Positions 43,430 through 53,073 of a DNA stretch of 64,000 nucleotides are shown here, in pieces. The stretch covers positions 186,001-250,000 of the forward strand of contig QNGA01000006.1 of the NCBI GenBank assembly GCA_003298465.1. Reading direction: 5' to 3'. The notes beneath the pieces are model-generated. The model was not told where the DNA came from and ran no database searches. It saw only the letters and a program-made list of their open reading frames with translations. Made by a program: the position numbers and the translations under genes. Position 1 is the stretch's first letter. Each line of letters opens with the position of its first letter. The DNA is from a halophilic archaeon (GTDB taxonomy: Archaea; Halobacteriota; Halobacteria; Halobacteriales; Haladaptataceae).

Positions 43430-44887
43430 TCAGTAGGTCTCCTCAATCACGATCGTTCCGGTGTCATCTCGAAGGATGACGGTGTCGCCGTTGTTATTCC
43501 AGACCGGGGTTGATTGGCCCCAGTACAATTCGGTCTCTGTGTTTGTGCCACTCCCCGTGTAGACAGTGATTCGCTCGCCAGGTTCGAGTATGTTCCCCTC
43601 AGGAATCGTGCACGAATGACCGGCCGCATCGGCGAGTTCCCATCCCGAGAGCTTAAGCGACGACTCCCCCGTATTCTCGAAGGTAACGTACTCGCCATTC
43701 AGATTCTCGGCGTCATCGCCGGCTGCGTCAGCGTTAATCTCGACGACGTCGAGGGCAACGCGCTCGCTCGTCTCCGTTTCAGTGTTCACTGCCGGTTCAG
43801 TTGTTGTCCAATCTGGGTCTGTGATTGGAGCCGTCCCAGAGCCATCCGCGTGGATCACGAGCCGATCCGTAACTGGGCCACCAGTACCTGGCGCAATCGG
43901 ATCTCCACTCCGGAGTTCAGACGCAGTCGTTGGAGCGTCCTGCTGGGTGGCAACCGTCACTGCCGATCCATTACTCGTGAACGTGATCGTCCCGTACGTC
44001 GCGGTCCAGTACGTCGGGATTGAGCGCGAAGTTAACCGTGATAACACCTCTTCGTGCGGGTGTCCGTACTGGGAATCATACGCGCTCGAAATCACGGCTG
44101 CTTGCGGTGACGCTGCCTCAAGGAACGCCTCGCTCGTACTTGATTGACTACCGTGATGCCCGACAGCCAGTACCGTCGAATCGAGGCTGTCACCGTAGGT
44201 CTCCACGAGATACTCTTCGCTCGCGGCTTCCCCATCACCAGGGAGCAGGAAGCTTGACGCACCGAACTGCAGGTGCAACACGATACTATTCTCATTCTGG
44301 TCCTCGTTCGCAAGATATCTCTCTGGCGGAGCGAGAATCTGTGCCTCAACTCCACCCCCACTCATCTGGATCGAGTCACCGGCCTGCGCCCGGTACAGCG
44401 TCACGTTGTGTGTTTCAATCGCATCCAGATATGCCTCGTAGGTTGCAGAACTTGACGCGATGCCGGGATCGTACACTGCACCGACGCCGTCGCGTTTGGT
44501 CTCGAAGTGGTTAATCACGGCCGCGTGCCCGCCGATATGATCCGCATCAGGGTGGGAAGTCACGAGGTGATCAATTCGCGTTACCCCATGCGCTTCTAGA
44601 TACGCTATGACGTCCTCGCCATCATCAGTCCAATCGCCAGTGTCAATGAGAATCGTATCGCCTTCTGGCCCGATCACCAACGTGCTCGATCCTTGCCCAA
44701 CATTCAAAAGATGAACGGACAGTTCTCCCTCAGGCGCTGAACCCCCTGTCACAGCGGTATCTGTCGTTGCTTGCTCGTCTACAGTAGTGGTCGGTTCCGA
44801 CCCAATGTCGCTGATCCCACCAGCGCACCCAGCAAGGATAACCACCCCAAGAACCACAAAAATAGTGGTGAGCCGTCTGGAAGACAT
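43430..44887 (-). CDS. MBL-fold (ComEC/Rec2-like) lipoprotein with lamin tail domain
   Basis: A 485-residue exported protein. Signal and lipobox ILAGCAGG are near residues 18-25, then a Thr-rich linker. The metallo-beta-lactamase domain (residues 55-290) has SVHLLNVGQGSSTLVIG, TSHPDADHIGG (zinc ligands), LPGDGEAASEEYLVE and VGHHGSQSSTSEAFLEA. A lamin tail domain ends it (VVEINADAAGDD, GYVTFENTGESSLKLSGWEL-type strands, TVILRDDTGTIV). ComEC-like MBL domains cleave DNA during uptake; lamin tails recur with secreted nucleases. It could act as a surface nuclease or phosphodiesterase. Confidence 0.85.
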   Translation of the reverse strand: MSSRRLTTIFVVLGVVILAGCAGGISDIGSEPTTTVDEQATTDTAVTGGSAPEGELSVHLLNVGQGSSTLVIGPEGDTILIDTGDWTDDGEDVIAYLEAHGVTRIDHLVTSHPDADHIGGHAAVINHFETKRDGVGAVYDPGIASSSATYEAYLDAIETHNVTLYRAQAGDSIQMSGGGVEAQILAPPERYLANEDQNENSIVLHLQFGASSFLLPGDGEAASEEYLVETYGDSLDSTVLAVGHHGSQSSTSEAFLEAASPQAAVISSAYDSQYGHPHEEVLSRLTSRSIPTYWTATYGTITFTSNGSAVTVATQQDAPTTASELRSGDPIAPGTGGPVTDRLVIHADGSGTAPITDPDWTTTEPAVNTETETSERVALDVVEINADAAGDDAENLNGEYVTFENTGESSLKLSGWELADAAGHSCTIPEGNILEPGERITVYTGSGTNTETELYWGQSTPVWNNNGDTVILRDDTGTIVIEETY

Positions 44888-45221
44888 GCTTGAACGTCGT
44901 TCAGCTCTGGGTTAGCTGTTTTGAATGGTTTGCCGGAATCGCTTTTCGAGTGTTTTGCGGTCCCCCGTATCGACGCTACCCACATACAGCTGTGGGGAGA
45001 GGACAAATCACGACTCGGAACTGATCCTGAAACCCGGCTCTCGAAGGGCATATTACCGGAGGGCGAGTGTTCGATTAAGATAGTGCTCTCTTCTTCGAGA
45101 GGATGAGTTTGGAATGGTTTTCTGGAAGCCGGTTCAGTGAGAAGAGTGAACGCCAACCTCCAAACTGTGACAACCCCCATCGTTCACAGAAGGTGCGACT
45201 AACGCTCTCAGTGCATAGGAC
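44888..45221. other. Gene-free stretch
   Basis: About 330 bases with the promoter region of the MBL lipoprotein on the left. It shows no convincing coding sequence. Confidence 0.4.
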
Positions 45222-46205
45222 TCCGTGAGAATCACCGTCGGCGAACCCGCCGTCGTCGAGGTGGTGTCACTGGACGGCGAGAGGAGCGATGTGCTGGCGA
45301 CTGCGGCGAGCGCAGAGGCGTTCTCCAAACACCCGCTCGCCGACGCGATTCTCGAGTGTGCCGACGAACGTGGCGTGGAGTACGACGACCCTGAGGCGTT
45401 CGACTCCATCACCGGCAAAGGCGTTCAAGCGACCGTGGTCGGCGACGACGTGCTGGTCGGCAAACCGGACTGGCTCGCCGACGAGGGCATCGACCTCTCG
45501 CACGCGACCGACGAGATCGAACTCCTCCAGCAACGCGGCCTCACGGTCTCGGGCGTCGTCCGCGGCGGCGACCTCGTCGGATTGATCGGTATCGGAGACG
45601 AGGTCAAGGACGACGCCGCGGTGACCGTCCAGCGGATGGCGGACGCGGGTATCATGCCTGTGACGATTACCGGCGACAACGAGCGGACGGCCAACGCGGT
45701 CGCCGAGGAGGTCGGCATCGACTGGGTGATGGCGGACGTACTGCCTGACGAGAAGCGCGAGGAGATCGGCCGCCTGCAGGACGAGGGCCACCGTGTAGCG
45801 ATGGTGGGCGACGGTATCAACGACGCACCCGCACTCACGCAGGCCGACATCGGCACCGCCATCAGTGCGGGCACCGATATTGCCATTGAGTCGGCCGATA
45901 TCGTACTGATGGGCGACCGCCTCGGCGGCGTAATAGATGCGTACGAGATCGCCGAGGAGAGCTACCGGAAGACCCGGCAGAACCTCGCTGTCGCGTTCGC
46001 GTTCAACGGTATCGGCGTGGCCGCCGCGACGACTGGTCTCGTCCACCCGGTGTTCGCGATGATAGCGATGGTGCTGTCCGTCTCGCTCGTACTCGTCAAC
46101 AGCTTCGCCGGCCAACTCCTCGCCGGCGAGGGAGTCAATGCCGAGTTCGCCGTCGAAGGTGGTGGCGAGGGGGGAGTCGGGGGAGAATCTGTGACCGCCG
46201 ATTAG
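45222..46205 (+). pseudogene. copA: Copper-type P1B ATPase, C-terminal half only
   Basis: About 325 codons hold the nucleotide-binding domain (KHPLADAILECADERG, DSITGKGVQATVVGDDVLVG), the P-domain end (ITGDNERTANAVAEEVGIDW, VAMVGDGINDAPALTQADIG) and the last two membrane helices. The metal-binding N-terminus, the first six helices, the CPC motif and the phosphorylated DKTGT are all absent. There is no start codon matching the family. It is a truncated remnant of a Cu(I) exporter gene. It converges with the copZ remnant. Confidence 0.85.
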
Positions 46206-46413
46206 GCCGCCACGTCGTAGCCGGCCTGCTCAATGGCTGCGTGGAAGTCGTCATCAGCCACGTCGTCGAAGACGACCACTTCGTGGTGTCGCCCTCGTGG
46301 TCGGCGTCCATGCAGGCCACTCCGTCGATGGTTTGCAGCGCGTTTTCGACGTTTTGTTTGCAACCGTTACATGACATGCCGATGACAGCGATGGTCTTTC
46401 GGTTCATGGTCAT
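46202..46413 (-). pseudogene. copZ: CopZ-like copper chaperone with frameshift
   Basis: An HMA-domain gene begins MTMNRKTIAVIGMSCNGCKQ with the GMSCNGC copper site and runs through TIDGVACMDADHEG. At about 46280 one base is missing: in the next frame the sequence continues VVVFDDVADDDFHAAIEQAG and ends YDVAA at the TAA 46202. Restoring one base gives a normal 69-residue chaperone. Upstream, GTTATAACACGTTTTGTTAT around 46438-46457 could be its promoter or operator. Confidence 0.8.
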
Positions 46414-46899
46414 GGCTTGGAGGGTGCGCCCAAAAACTGTTATAACACGTTTTGTTATGGTACGACCTCTGTTTAATGGACTTCTACCTGTTTAGCAAGC
46501 GGTCAAGACCTGGGACAAGTGGTTCGAGTTCTAATTGTTGGTTAGAGTCTGCTTTGTAGAAATCCGCACTGCGAAGGTCTGGAGGCTCGAATGCATGGTG
46601 AAAGTTGAGATTGACATGCCCAATGCATAGAGGGGATCTATGTGAAAGTGAGACTAACGATTTGATCTTGAGAGGAGTTCCTTCGGTCGGAGGTGATACC
46701 GACGAGGAGAAAAGAGGAGATTCGGGAACGCTTGCTCAGGTGTCAGGTACCACGACTCCTACATGGTGAGCATGTTCCAAGATATTGAACACAGATGAAC
46801 GACGGAAATTAGCGAACTCAGTGGCGCGATTGTCGGGTGTGGCAAAACAGACACTATTCTGGTCCCGGTGACGGTACTCGTTCATGGATTTGAAACCAA
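46414..46899. other. Gene-free stretch
   Basis: About 485 bases. The left edge contains the dyad-like promoter of the broken copZ gene. Otherwise I see no gene, RNA or repeat. Confidence 0.4.
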
Positions 46900-47289
46900 T
46901 TAGTCGACGTCGTCTTCTCGTTTAGGAGAGTCAATTGAGGGAAGCGGTTCGATCATGTCTTCACTGTATGACCAGGAGAGAAGGCCATAGTCAGCGAGGC
47001 GAGGGAGATGCTCGTGTTCAAGACTAATTCGCATTTGCTCTTGTTGGGCGGAGGTAACCTCTGTGATTGGGATATCATCAATTCGGCTTGTAAGTTCCAT
47101 TGCCAGCCGGGAGATGGGAATTGCGGAGTCTTGTTCAGTGAGATAGAGAATGAGATGACGTCGTTGTTCATCTGCGAGCGCTCTGTACACCTCTTCTGAT
47201 GAGGAAAGCAGGAGATCGAGATCAACCGATTCTAACAGTCGTTGTAGTTCGAGGAGTTTCTCATTTGTCCTTTCAGAGTTGTCGGTCAT
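46900..47289 (-). CDS. DUF7344 HTH regulator, candidate controller of the CHAT locus
   Basis: A 129-residue protein of the DUF7344 winged-helix family: EEVYRALADEQRRHLILYLT, PISRLAMELTSRIDDIPITE, HEHLPRLADYGLLSWSYSED. It has no membrane anchor, unlike its relative at 34287. It is transcribed away from the HalOD1-DUF7504 gene, with 310 AT-rich bases between them that hold strong TATA boxes for both sides. That layout suggests it senses or controls the locus to its right. Confidence 0.75.
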   Translation of the reverse strand: MTDNSERTNEKLLELQRLLESVDLDLLLSSSEEVYRALADEQRRHLILYLTEQDSAIPISRLAMELTSRIDDIPITEVTSAQQEQMRISLEHEHLPRLADYGLLSWSYSEDMIEPLPSIDSPKREDDVD

Positions 47290-47602
47290 ATCGTTCGTAA
47301 TCGGAGGATGAATATGAATGGCTGGGTTGAGGCTCCATCTTCTAAACTACTACAGTATTCCACATTAATAGAGGAAAGCTGAATAGAGGTACGAGAAAGG
47401 TCTCACACCTCCAATTATGGTTATAGAAAAAGATAATATTTTAAAAATAACGGCCACTTCTGTACTACCAGTTCAGCTAGCAATTGTTAGAAATACATAT
47501 TGATAACAGTTTGTATATAAGAGTATGGTATATTATTGATTATGATATTTGCTGGCTATCACATGGGTTTTTGCTTCTTGGGCTCTAGAGGGACAGAGTA
47601 CT

Positions 47603-48550
47603 ATGAGTATAGAGGAGCAGAAGGGCACTACTCCATTTTTATGTGGAGTAGAATCGCCGCTCGAGATACAGTACGATTGGGAAAGCGATCACTCGATGGG
47701 TGCAGCTATTGTTCAGGCAATGGTTGAGGAGGCTAGAGTCGATGCTACTGACGTTCCCCAGTCATTCTATGAGAGTGTTGATCCAGACGCCTTAGATGAT
47801 CTCTTTCGGCCCCAGATAAGTGGATCCCCCCGAATGAAGGGTAAACTCTCGTTTTCATTTGCAGGCCATTACGTCACTGCTCGAAGTGACGGTCATATCA
47901 CTGTGGAGTCAGAACTTGGCCGGGTGAAGCGTACTGGCGGTAATGTCATGCTCACGGGTGATGTTCCAGAGGACGTTTTCAATCAACTAAGCGCACAGCT
48001 TTTAGGTGATGCTGCGTTCGATCGGACGTCTTTATTTGCACTCTATGGGAGGAACGCTGATGTCGCTCAATCCCGCCTCTCACAGGCCGGTGTATCTTCT
48101 GACCACGCTCACATTTTGACACACGAACCAGTGGCTCGATCAGCTGCTCAAGACCAATCAAACCAGTCAGGTCGAATGTCAATTTCGTCTATAGTCGGAT
48201 CACTTGGGGAATTTCAGTCTGCAATTCGAGAACAGGTGTTTGACCTACAGCAAGAGCGAAATGGGTTCGATTCTGCGGAGCTACGATTTTGTTTTGATTC
48301 GTTGCAACTACTTCTCGAAGAGGAAGGGACAGAGACTACTACTCAGTTCATTACAACGGTCACTGAAACAATAGAGGATGTTAACGGATTCGGTCACTTT
48401 GTTCTGCCAAATACATACGATTCTCCTCCTGTACAGGCAGTTCAATCACTATTTGATGTCATTATTGAAATTAAGATTGGAGTAGATGGGCTCGAACAAC
48501 GGTTACATCTTCAGGATACTAGCCATACAACACGGTGGTTCCAGATCTAA
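47603..48550 (+). CDS. HalOD1-DUF7504 two-domain signalling protein
   Basis: A 315-residue protein with two haloarchaeal domains. Residues 20-105 are HalOD1: DWESDHSMGAAIVQAMVEEA, YESVDPDALDDLFRP, and FSFAGHYVTARSDGHITVES. Residues 110-315 are DUF7504, a RecA-like fold without a visible Walker A: VMLTGDVPEDVFNQLSAQLL, FDSAELRFCFDSLQLLLEEE, VIIEIKIGVDGLEQRLHLQD. The ATG at 47603 is preferred; a TTG at 47549 is also open. It comes 100 bases before the CHAT gene and is co-directional, so it may be its sensor or regulator. Confidence 0.75.
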   Translation: MSIEEQKGTTPFLCGVESPLEIQYDWESDHSMGAAIVQAMVEEARVDATDVPQSFYESVDPDALDDLFRPQISGSPRMKGKLSFSFAGHYVTARSDGHITVESELGRVKRTGGNVMLTGDVPEDVFNQLSAQLLGDAAFDRTSLFALYGRNADVAQSRLSQAGVSSDHAHILTHEPVARSAAQDQSNQSGRMSISSIVGSLGEFQSAIREQVFDLQQERNGFDSAELRFCFDSLQLLLEEEGTETTTQFITTVTETIEDVNGFGHFVLPNTYDSPPVQAVQSLFDVIIEIKIGVDGLEQRLHLQDTSHTTRWFQI

Positions 48551-48650
48551 TATTCTATGACCGGACTACAGCTTGAATGAACATAGAGAAATAGATAACA
48601 ATGATGGTGGCTTTCTGGATATTAGCTTCGAAAGTGCAGGAAGGAATTAG

Positions 48651-50729
48651 ATGAAGCCGGTATTTCGCCCCTCAGAGGATTCACTAGGAGTTACAATTAT
48701 TGACCCGATTCAACGCCGTCAGTATCCGCTCCAGTTATCCAAGAAGTCTTCACCTGTCTCGACTCCGACCGATCAATTTTATTTTCCAGTTGATAGTGCT
48801 GTTGAACTAGAGACAGCAAACATCGTGTTGCCATATGTTGTTGGTGTCTACGTTCGAACTCTGGACGGAGACATTCTCGTCGAAGCTGAGGAATTCGTGT
48901 ATGAGGAACTTCCTAAACGAGAGTACCTTATCGAACTGAATGGCCCTATCAAAGTCTATCTACGAGTGACGAGCGAAATCACACTTGCATCGTCAACGGA
49001 GCGAATGGAGCTAGATTTTGGCTCACAAACATCTGTCTGCGTTGGCGCACGCTCGTACCATGAGCGGCCAGGTGCGACAATACAGACGACAGCTGATCCT
49101 GCCGATATGATGGAGACTGTTTCGATGCTGGGGTCAGCACTCAAAACAACGAGTTGTGAACGGTCTTTGCCTTCACTACGAGGTCATCCGCCACAGATCA
49201 AATTAACTGACACACTCCAAATTCCAGATGAACTATCGCCACCAACGACTGGAGTACGTATTGAAATACCTCCGGAACTGCAATCGATCTACCCGATAGG
49301 CACACTTGCCTACTATCTTGGCGCGACGGTTGAACCTGGAGAGCAACCTCAGTTAATCACTGATCGAGGATTTTGCCATGCTCTTGAACACCCTGTACGG
49401 GGGTTTGAAGGTGAAGTTGAACGAGTGCTCAAGCAGATGTTCTTTCTTGATTGCCTTACACGGACAGAAGGACATTATCCGGTGGACCTCTATGAACGTC
49501 AAGAGATCGAAAACAAGATTGATTTAGCGTTTGGCGATTTATATGGAAAATCGCTTGCTCAGCAGTTGGAGGCCTATCTTCAGGTGCCATTCAATGTAAT
49601 TGAAGAATATCTCCCTCAGTGGTCGCTAACAACATTTGCTACCAATGAGACTCAGAATGTTGAATCTCTACCGTATCTCGTGAATAACTTCTCTCTGATT
49701 CGTACGGTTGAAAATAACAAAGATCATGAGACAGCGCTAGATCTGCCTGATAAAGTAAGTGGATTTATGCGAGGAACTGAAGCAAAAAGTCGAGGTAGTT
49801 CAAATTTTGACCAGACATCATATATAGCGCCTCCAAAAACCAGTTCTCTTGAGCAAGCATGGGTCGGGTCTGGGAATCCAGTTGGCGCTAACAAACTTCT
49901 AAAGAAAGCGTTTGAGAATAAACTTGATCGATCTTCTTCAACAGAGGGCGTGAAAATCACCGTTGTCTGTAATGAGACAGAGATGAGCCCTGAATACGAT
50001 GAAGGGAAGGAGCTTTATGGTGAACGGGATGAATTGGACTTTGATATCACTGTTCATAGAAATCTCTCGGTTGAGGAACTGCGATCGGTATTTGAAACAG
50101 AAACAGACTTTCTACACTATATAGGGCATATAAAGAACGAGAAATTCATTTGCCGAGACGGTAAGTTAAATGTCGGGCAGCTTGATGAAGTGGCAGTCGA
50201 TACATTCCTACTGAATGGATGTCGATCATACGAACAGGGTAAACGGCTGATAGAAGCAGGAAGCATTGGTGGTGTGGTTACGTATAGTCATGTTGGAAAT
50301 AAGAGCGCAATTACAATTGGCCAATTAATTGCACGTCTTCTCAATCGAGGATTCACCTTGCGATCAGCGCTTACTCTTGCTCGTGAACATCAGGTCGTAG
50401 GAAATCAGTATATAGTAGTCGGGGATGGAAGTATTGAGATCGCTCAAAGCGAAAGTGGGACTCCGATGATTTGCAAAGTACAGAAAGAAGGAACTGAGGA
50501 CAAGTACGAGGTTACACTAACTACCTATCCGACTTTAGAGCAAGGTATGGGCTCGTTCTTCTGGCCATATATCGGTGAAATTCAGTCGCACTTTCTAATT
50601 GGTGGCGGTCTCCCATCATTTAGAGTCTCACCAGAAGCCCTAGCGCAGTTCTTTAGCCTAGAACCAATTCCAGTTCTAGTTAGCGATGGTATTTATTGGT
50701 CAACAGAAATTGATGTCCGTAGTCTCTGA
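48651..50729 (+). CDS. Caspase-like CHAT-domain protein
   Basis: A 692-residue protein. Its C-terminal third (about residues 430-600) is a CHAT/caspase-fold peptidase: strand VKITVVCNETEM, then DFLHYIGHIKNEKFICRDGK with the His dyad partner near residues 490-494, and VAVDTFLLNGCRSYEQGKRL with the catalytic Cys near 524. After it, GGVVTYSHVGNKSAITIGQL matches the family's helix before substrate binding. Residues 1-400 are beta-rich, with no family I know. There is no signal or membrane segment. CHAT proteases often execute cell death or cleave partners in signalling and defence. Confidence 0.75.
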   Translation: MKPVFRPSEDSLGVTIIDPIQRRQYPLQLSKKSSPVSTPTDQFYFPVDSAVELETANIVLPYVVGVYVRTLDGDILVEAEEFVYEELPKREYLIELNGPIKVYLRVTSEITLASSTERMELDFGSQTSVCVGARSYHERPGATIQTTADPADMMETVSMLGSALKTTSCERSLPSLRGHPPQIKLTDTLQIPDELSPPTTGVRIEIPPELQSIYPIGTLAYYLGATVEPGEQPQLITDRGFCHALEHPVRGFEGEVERVLKQMFFLDCLTRTEGHYPVDLYERQEIENKIDLAFGDLYGKSLAQQLEAYLQVPFNVIEEYLPQWSLTTFATNETQNVESLPYLVNNFSLIRTVENNKDHETALDLPDKVSGFMRGTEAKSRGSSNFDQTSYIAPPKTSSLEQAWVGSGNPVGANKLLKKAFENKLDRSSSTEGVKITVVCNETEMSPEYDEGKELYGERDELDFDITVHRNLSVEELRSVFETETDFLHYIGHIKNEKFICRDGKLNVGQLDEVAVDTFLLNGCRSYEQGKRLIEAGSIGGVVTYSHVGNKSAITIGQLIARLLNRGFTLRSALTLAREHQVVGNQYIVVGDGSIEIAQSESGTPMICKVQKEGTEDKYEVTLTTYPTLEQGMGSFFWPYIGEIQSHFLIGGGLPSFRVSPEALAQFFSLEPIPVLVSDGIYWSTEIDVRSL

Positions 50730-50730
50730 A

Positions 50731-50865
50731 CTACGAAGTCGTAGTGCCATTCGCAGCTAGGGTACTACCGGCCTGAGTGAGTAACAGGCAAATTGTGAAC
50801 AGGACACCGATCATTCGGGGATTCTCTTCAAGGTACGTCGTTAATGCGTCATTACTTACTGTCAT
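50731..50865 (-). CDS. DUF7503 mini membrane protein
   Basis: A 44-residue protein, DALTTYLEENPRMIGVLFTI and CLLLTQAGSTLAANGTTTS, one hydrophobic helix behind an ENPRM motif. This is the haloarchaeal DUF7503 pattern. The frame is open to 51021, but only the part from the ATG at 50865 is family-like. It converges with the CHAT gene, 1 base after its stop. Such mini proteins recur beside HalOD1/DUF7504/DUF7344 genes and might be the membrane effector or the target. Confidence 0.65.
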   Translation of the reverse strand: MTVSNDALTTYLEENPRMIGVLFTICLLLTQAGSTLAANGTTTS

Positions 50866-51413
50866 TGCAGTCGTTACTTGGGAAGGACTTTGCTTAGCTT
50901 TTGCTAAACGATGTAGATAAGAAATAAATTGCACTTTGTACATCGTTACTGAGAGAAACCACATCTTTCCCGTACCACACCTCTCTAAAGGGTAGTTTAC
51001 CAATCTCACGATCGATGTCAACCGTCTCTATGCTTTTATTGACCCTACTGGAATGAGATGGGTAGTCAATTTCCCGACTGTCTTTGTGAGTAAGCACCAC
51101 TTACGTCGGAAGTAGACCTTGCCTATCTTTAATAGCATTGTTACCTACAATTGGTTAAACTAGATTCAGGTACAAGCCTCCTTCTCTACTTACCGCTTCT
51201 TTTGAGATTGAAGGCGACATTCTCGTTCGCCAGAAAAAGTTCACTGAACAAGCCAGTGAACCGCTTCCGTGAATAGCGCGTCGAAACCATTCCACAGCAT
51301 GGCGAGCCAACACTATACTCGTTCAACGAATCGAAGGAGTCGTGACTTCGCGAGAGCATCCAGCTTCTCACCAGTCGTGATTGTCAGCAAGGGTTTCAAC
51401 AAGGTCGGTTTGG
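50866..51413. other. Gene-free stretch
   Basis: About 550 bases. It has a hairpin GTTCACTG...CAGTGAAC near 51238-51260 and short frames on both strands without recognisable content. The promoter of the DUF7503 gene should lie around 50890-50930. Confidence 0.4.
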
Positions 51414-51767
51414 TTATTCTGGTGTTCCCAGAACCCACCATTTCGCACGCTGCCAGACTGGCGCTCGCTTGCGTTCTGCTTGCTCCTCTACGAGACTCTT
51501 CTCTGCCTCGACGTACTCGACCAACTCCTTGTTCTCTTCACGCTGATCGAGGATCTGGCGCTTCTCATTCTTCAGACGCTCCACTTCCGTCTGAAGCTCC
51601 TCGACTTCATGGCGTAAGCGTTCCTGCTTACCGTTGTCTTCAGGTGTATGCAGTGCGTCATCAACGATCTTCCGGAGCACTTCACTCCGTGAGTCCCCCA
51701 CTTCGTCTGCTTTCTCATCGAGTTCATTCTTCCAGTCTTCGGGGATTTTGAACGTAACTCGCTTCAT
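51414..51767 (-). CDS. Ribbon-helix-helix protein with coiled coil
   Basis: A 117-residue protein. Residues 1-45 are a CopG-type ribbon-helix-helix: MKRVTFKIPEDWKNELDEKA, then VGDSRSEVLRKIVDDAL. Residues 48-100 form a long charged coiled coil (EVERLKNEKRQILDQREEN), followed by a Trp-rich basic end. It is probably a DNA-binding repressor or plasmid copy/partition factor. It has no antitoxin-like partner gene next to it. Confidence 0.75.
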   Translation of the reverse strand: MKRVTFKIPEDWKNELDEKADEVGDSRSEVLRKIVDDALHTPEDNGKQERLRHEVEELQTEVERLKNEKRQILDQREENKELVEYVEAEKSLVEEQAERKRAPVWQRAKWWVLGTPE

Positions 51768-52216
51768 ACGCGATGCTTCATACCGTCTTCACATAGTACT
51801 CAGTCAGACGTGCGTACGACGGATTTCGACTGGAAGTAGCATTAGTAGTTTATACTAACGTATGTGCGCCAGGTGTTGTTGCACTTGTTGCGTGCGTTCT
51901 GATACAAATCTGTCCCAGCACCAACTCTCTCCTTGTCAATAAGCGGAATCTCGTCACTTCCCACATCAATCCTATAAATCGAGGTCGTGACTCAAACATC
52001 TCGATTACAGCATTCCTGTATCGTTTTCAGAACCCATCTTGTTCGGGAGGGGTGGACAATAGTTGAGCCTGACCTGCTCAATGCATATGGTACAAGTATT
52101 CACAGCGACTGTTGTAATTTTATGAGGATTGAGAGATTGCTCACGTATTCAGCTCTTTTTCTGCATCCGCACAAGACCAGGTACCTCTCAACCAAGATTA
52201 AACGGGACAAGCAATA
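51768..52216. other. Gene-free stretch
   Basis: About 450 bases between divergent regulators. It is the probable promoter region of both. No other feature seen. Confidence 0.4.
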
Positions 52217-52996
52217 ATGTACGGTATCATGCGGGAGTTCGTCTTCACAGTCGAATACGAGAACGGGGCTGATGGGGTGATGGATCTCTTCATCGAATAT
52301 CCGGATCTGTATGCCCGGTCGATGGAGATAAATGCGACTAGCGAGGCAGTGTGGGGCATTGAGAAGGTCGTTGGCCCCGGTGCTGTCCTCGACGAGTTCG
52401 ACGACGAGCTGGAACGCGTCACTGATGATCCGAGTACTACCGGTATGTGCGGCGCACCTGTGACCGAGTACGAGTACACGATCCTCTCGTCGAACGCCGA
52501 ATCGCGGAAAATTCACTGGCTTCGCCGAGAAGGCGACGGTCCACGGTCGATCCCCTTTGTCGCGGCGAAGCACATCGGCGAGGGGTTGATAATGCGCACT
52601 GAACGGCGTGGCAACCAATACCAGTGGCGACTGCTCATCGACGGGACAGCATCGGAAACTCACGAGGAAGTCCATGCGAACCTACGAGAGGGGTTATCGC
52701 TTACTGTCGAACGACTCGGGACGCCACCGTGCTTGCTCGAAGACGGCCGCGTCCAGCAGACCCTCACGCCCGAACAGAAGTCAGCACTCGAGGCTGCAAT
52801 CGAACGCGGATACTACGAAGAGCCACGACAGCAGTCGGTCACGGAAATCGCCGAAGACGTCGATGTGTCGCGGTCGACGTTCCAGTACCGTCTCAACCGG
52901 GCCGAAGCATGGCTGGCACAACAGTTCGCGGCTGATTCACTCGATGTCGACCTGAACGTGGATCTCGACCCCGAGGACATCGAGTTCATCCAGTAG
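52217..52996 (+). CDS. HTH-10 (Bat-like) transcriptional regulator
   Basis: A 259-residue haloarchaeal regulator of the bacterio-opsin activator type. An N-terminal ligand-binding region (REFVFTVEYENGADGVMDLF) is followed from about residue 190 by the HTH-10 domain: LTPEQKSALEAAIERGYYEE, VTEIAEDVDVSRSTFQYRLN, RAEAWLAQQF. The ATG at 52229 is a possible alternative start. It lies just before the MBL hydrolase gene, which it may control. Confidence 0.85.
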   Translation: MYGIMREFVFTVEYENGADGVMDLFIEYPDLYARSMEINATSEAVWGIEKVVGPGAVLDEFDDELERVTDDPSTTGMCGAPVTEYEYTILSSNAESRKIHWLRREGDGPRSIPFVAAKHIGEGLIMRTERRGNQYQWRLLIDGTASETHEEVHANLREGLSLTVERLGTPPCLLEDGRVQQTLTPEQKSALEAAIERGYYEEPRQQSVTEIAEDVDVSRSTFQYRLNRAEAWLAQQFAADSLDVDLNVDLDPEDIEFIQ

Positions 52997-53073
52997 ACGG
53001 CACGTCGAACCCCTCGGCGGTTGGCATATGTCGAAGTAAATCTCACCCCGACGACTCTTGTAGACCATCTTGT

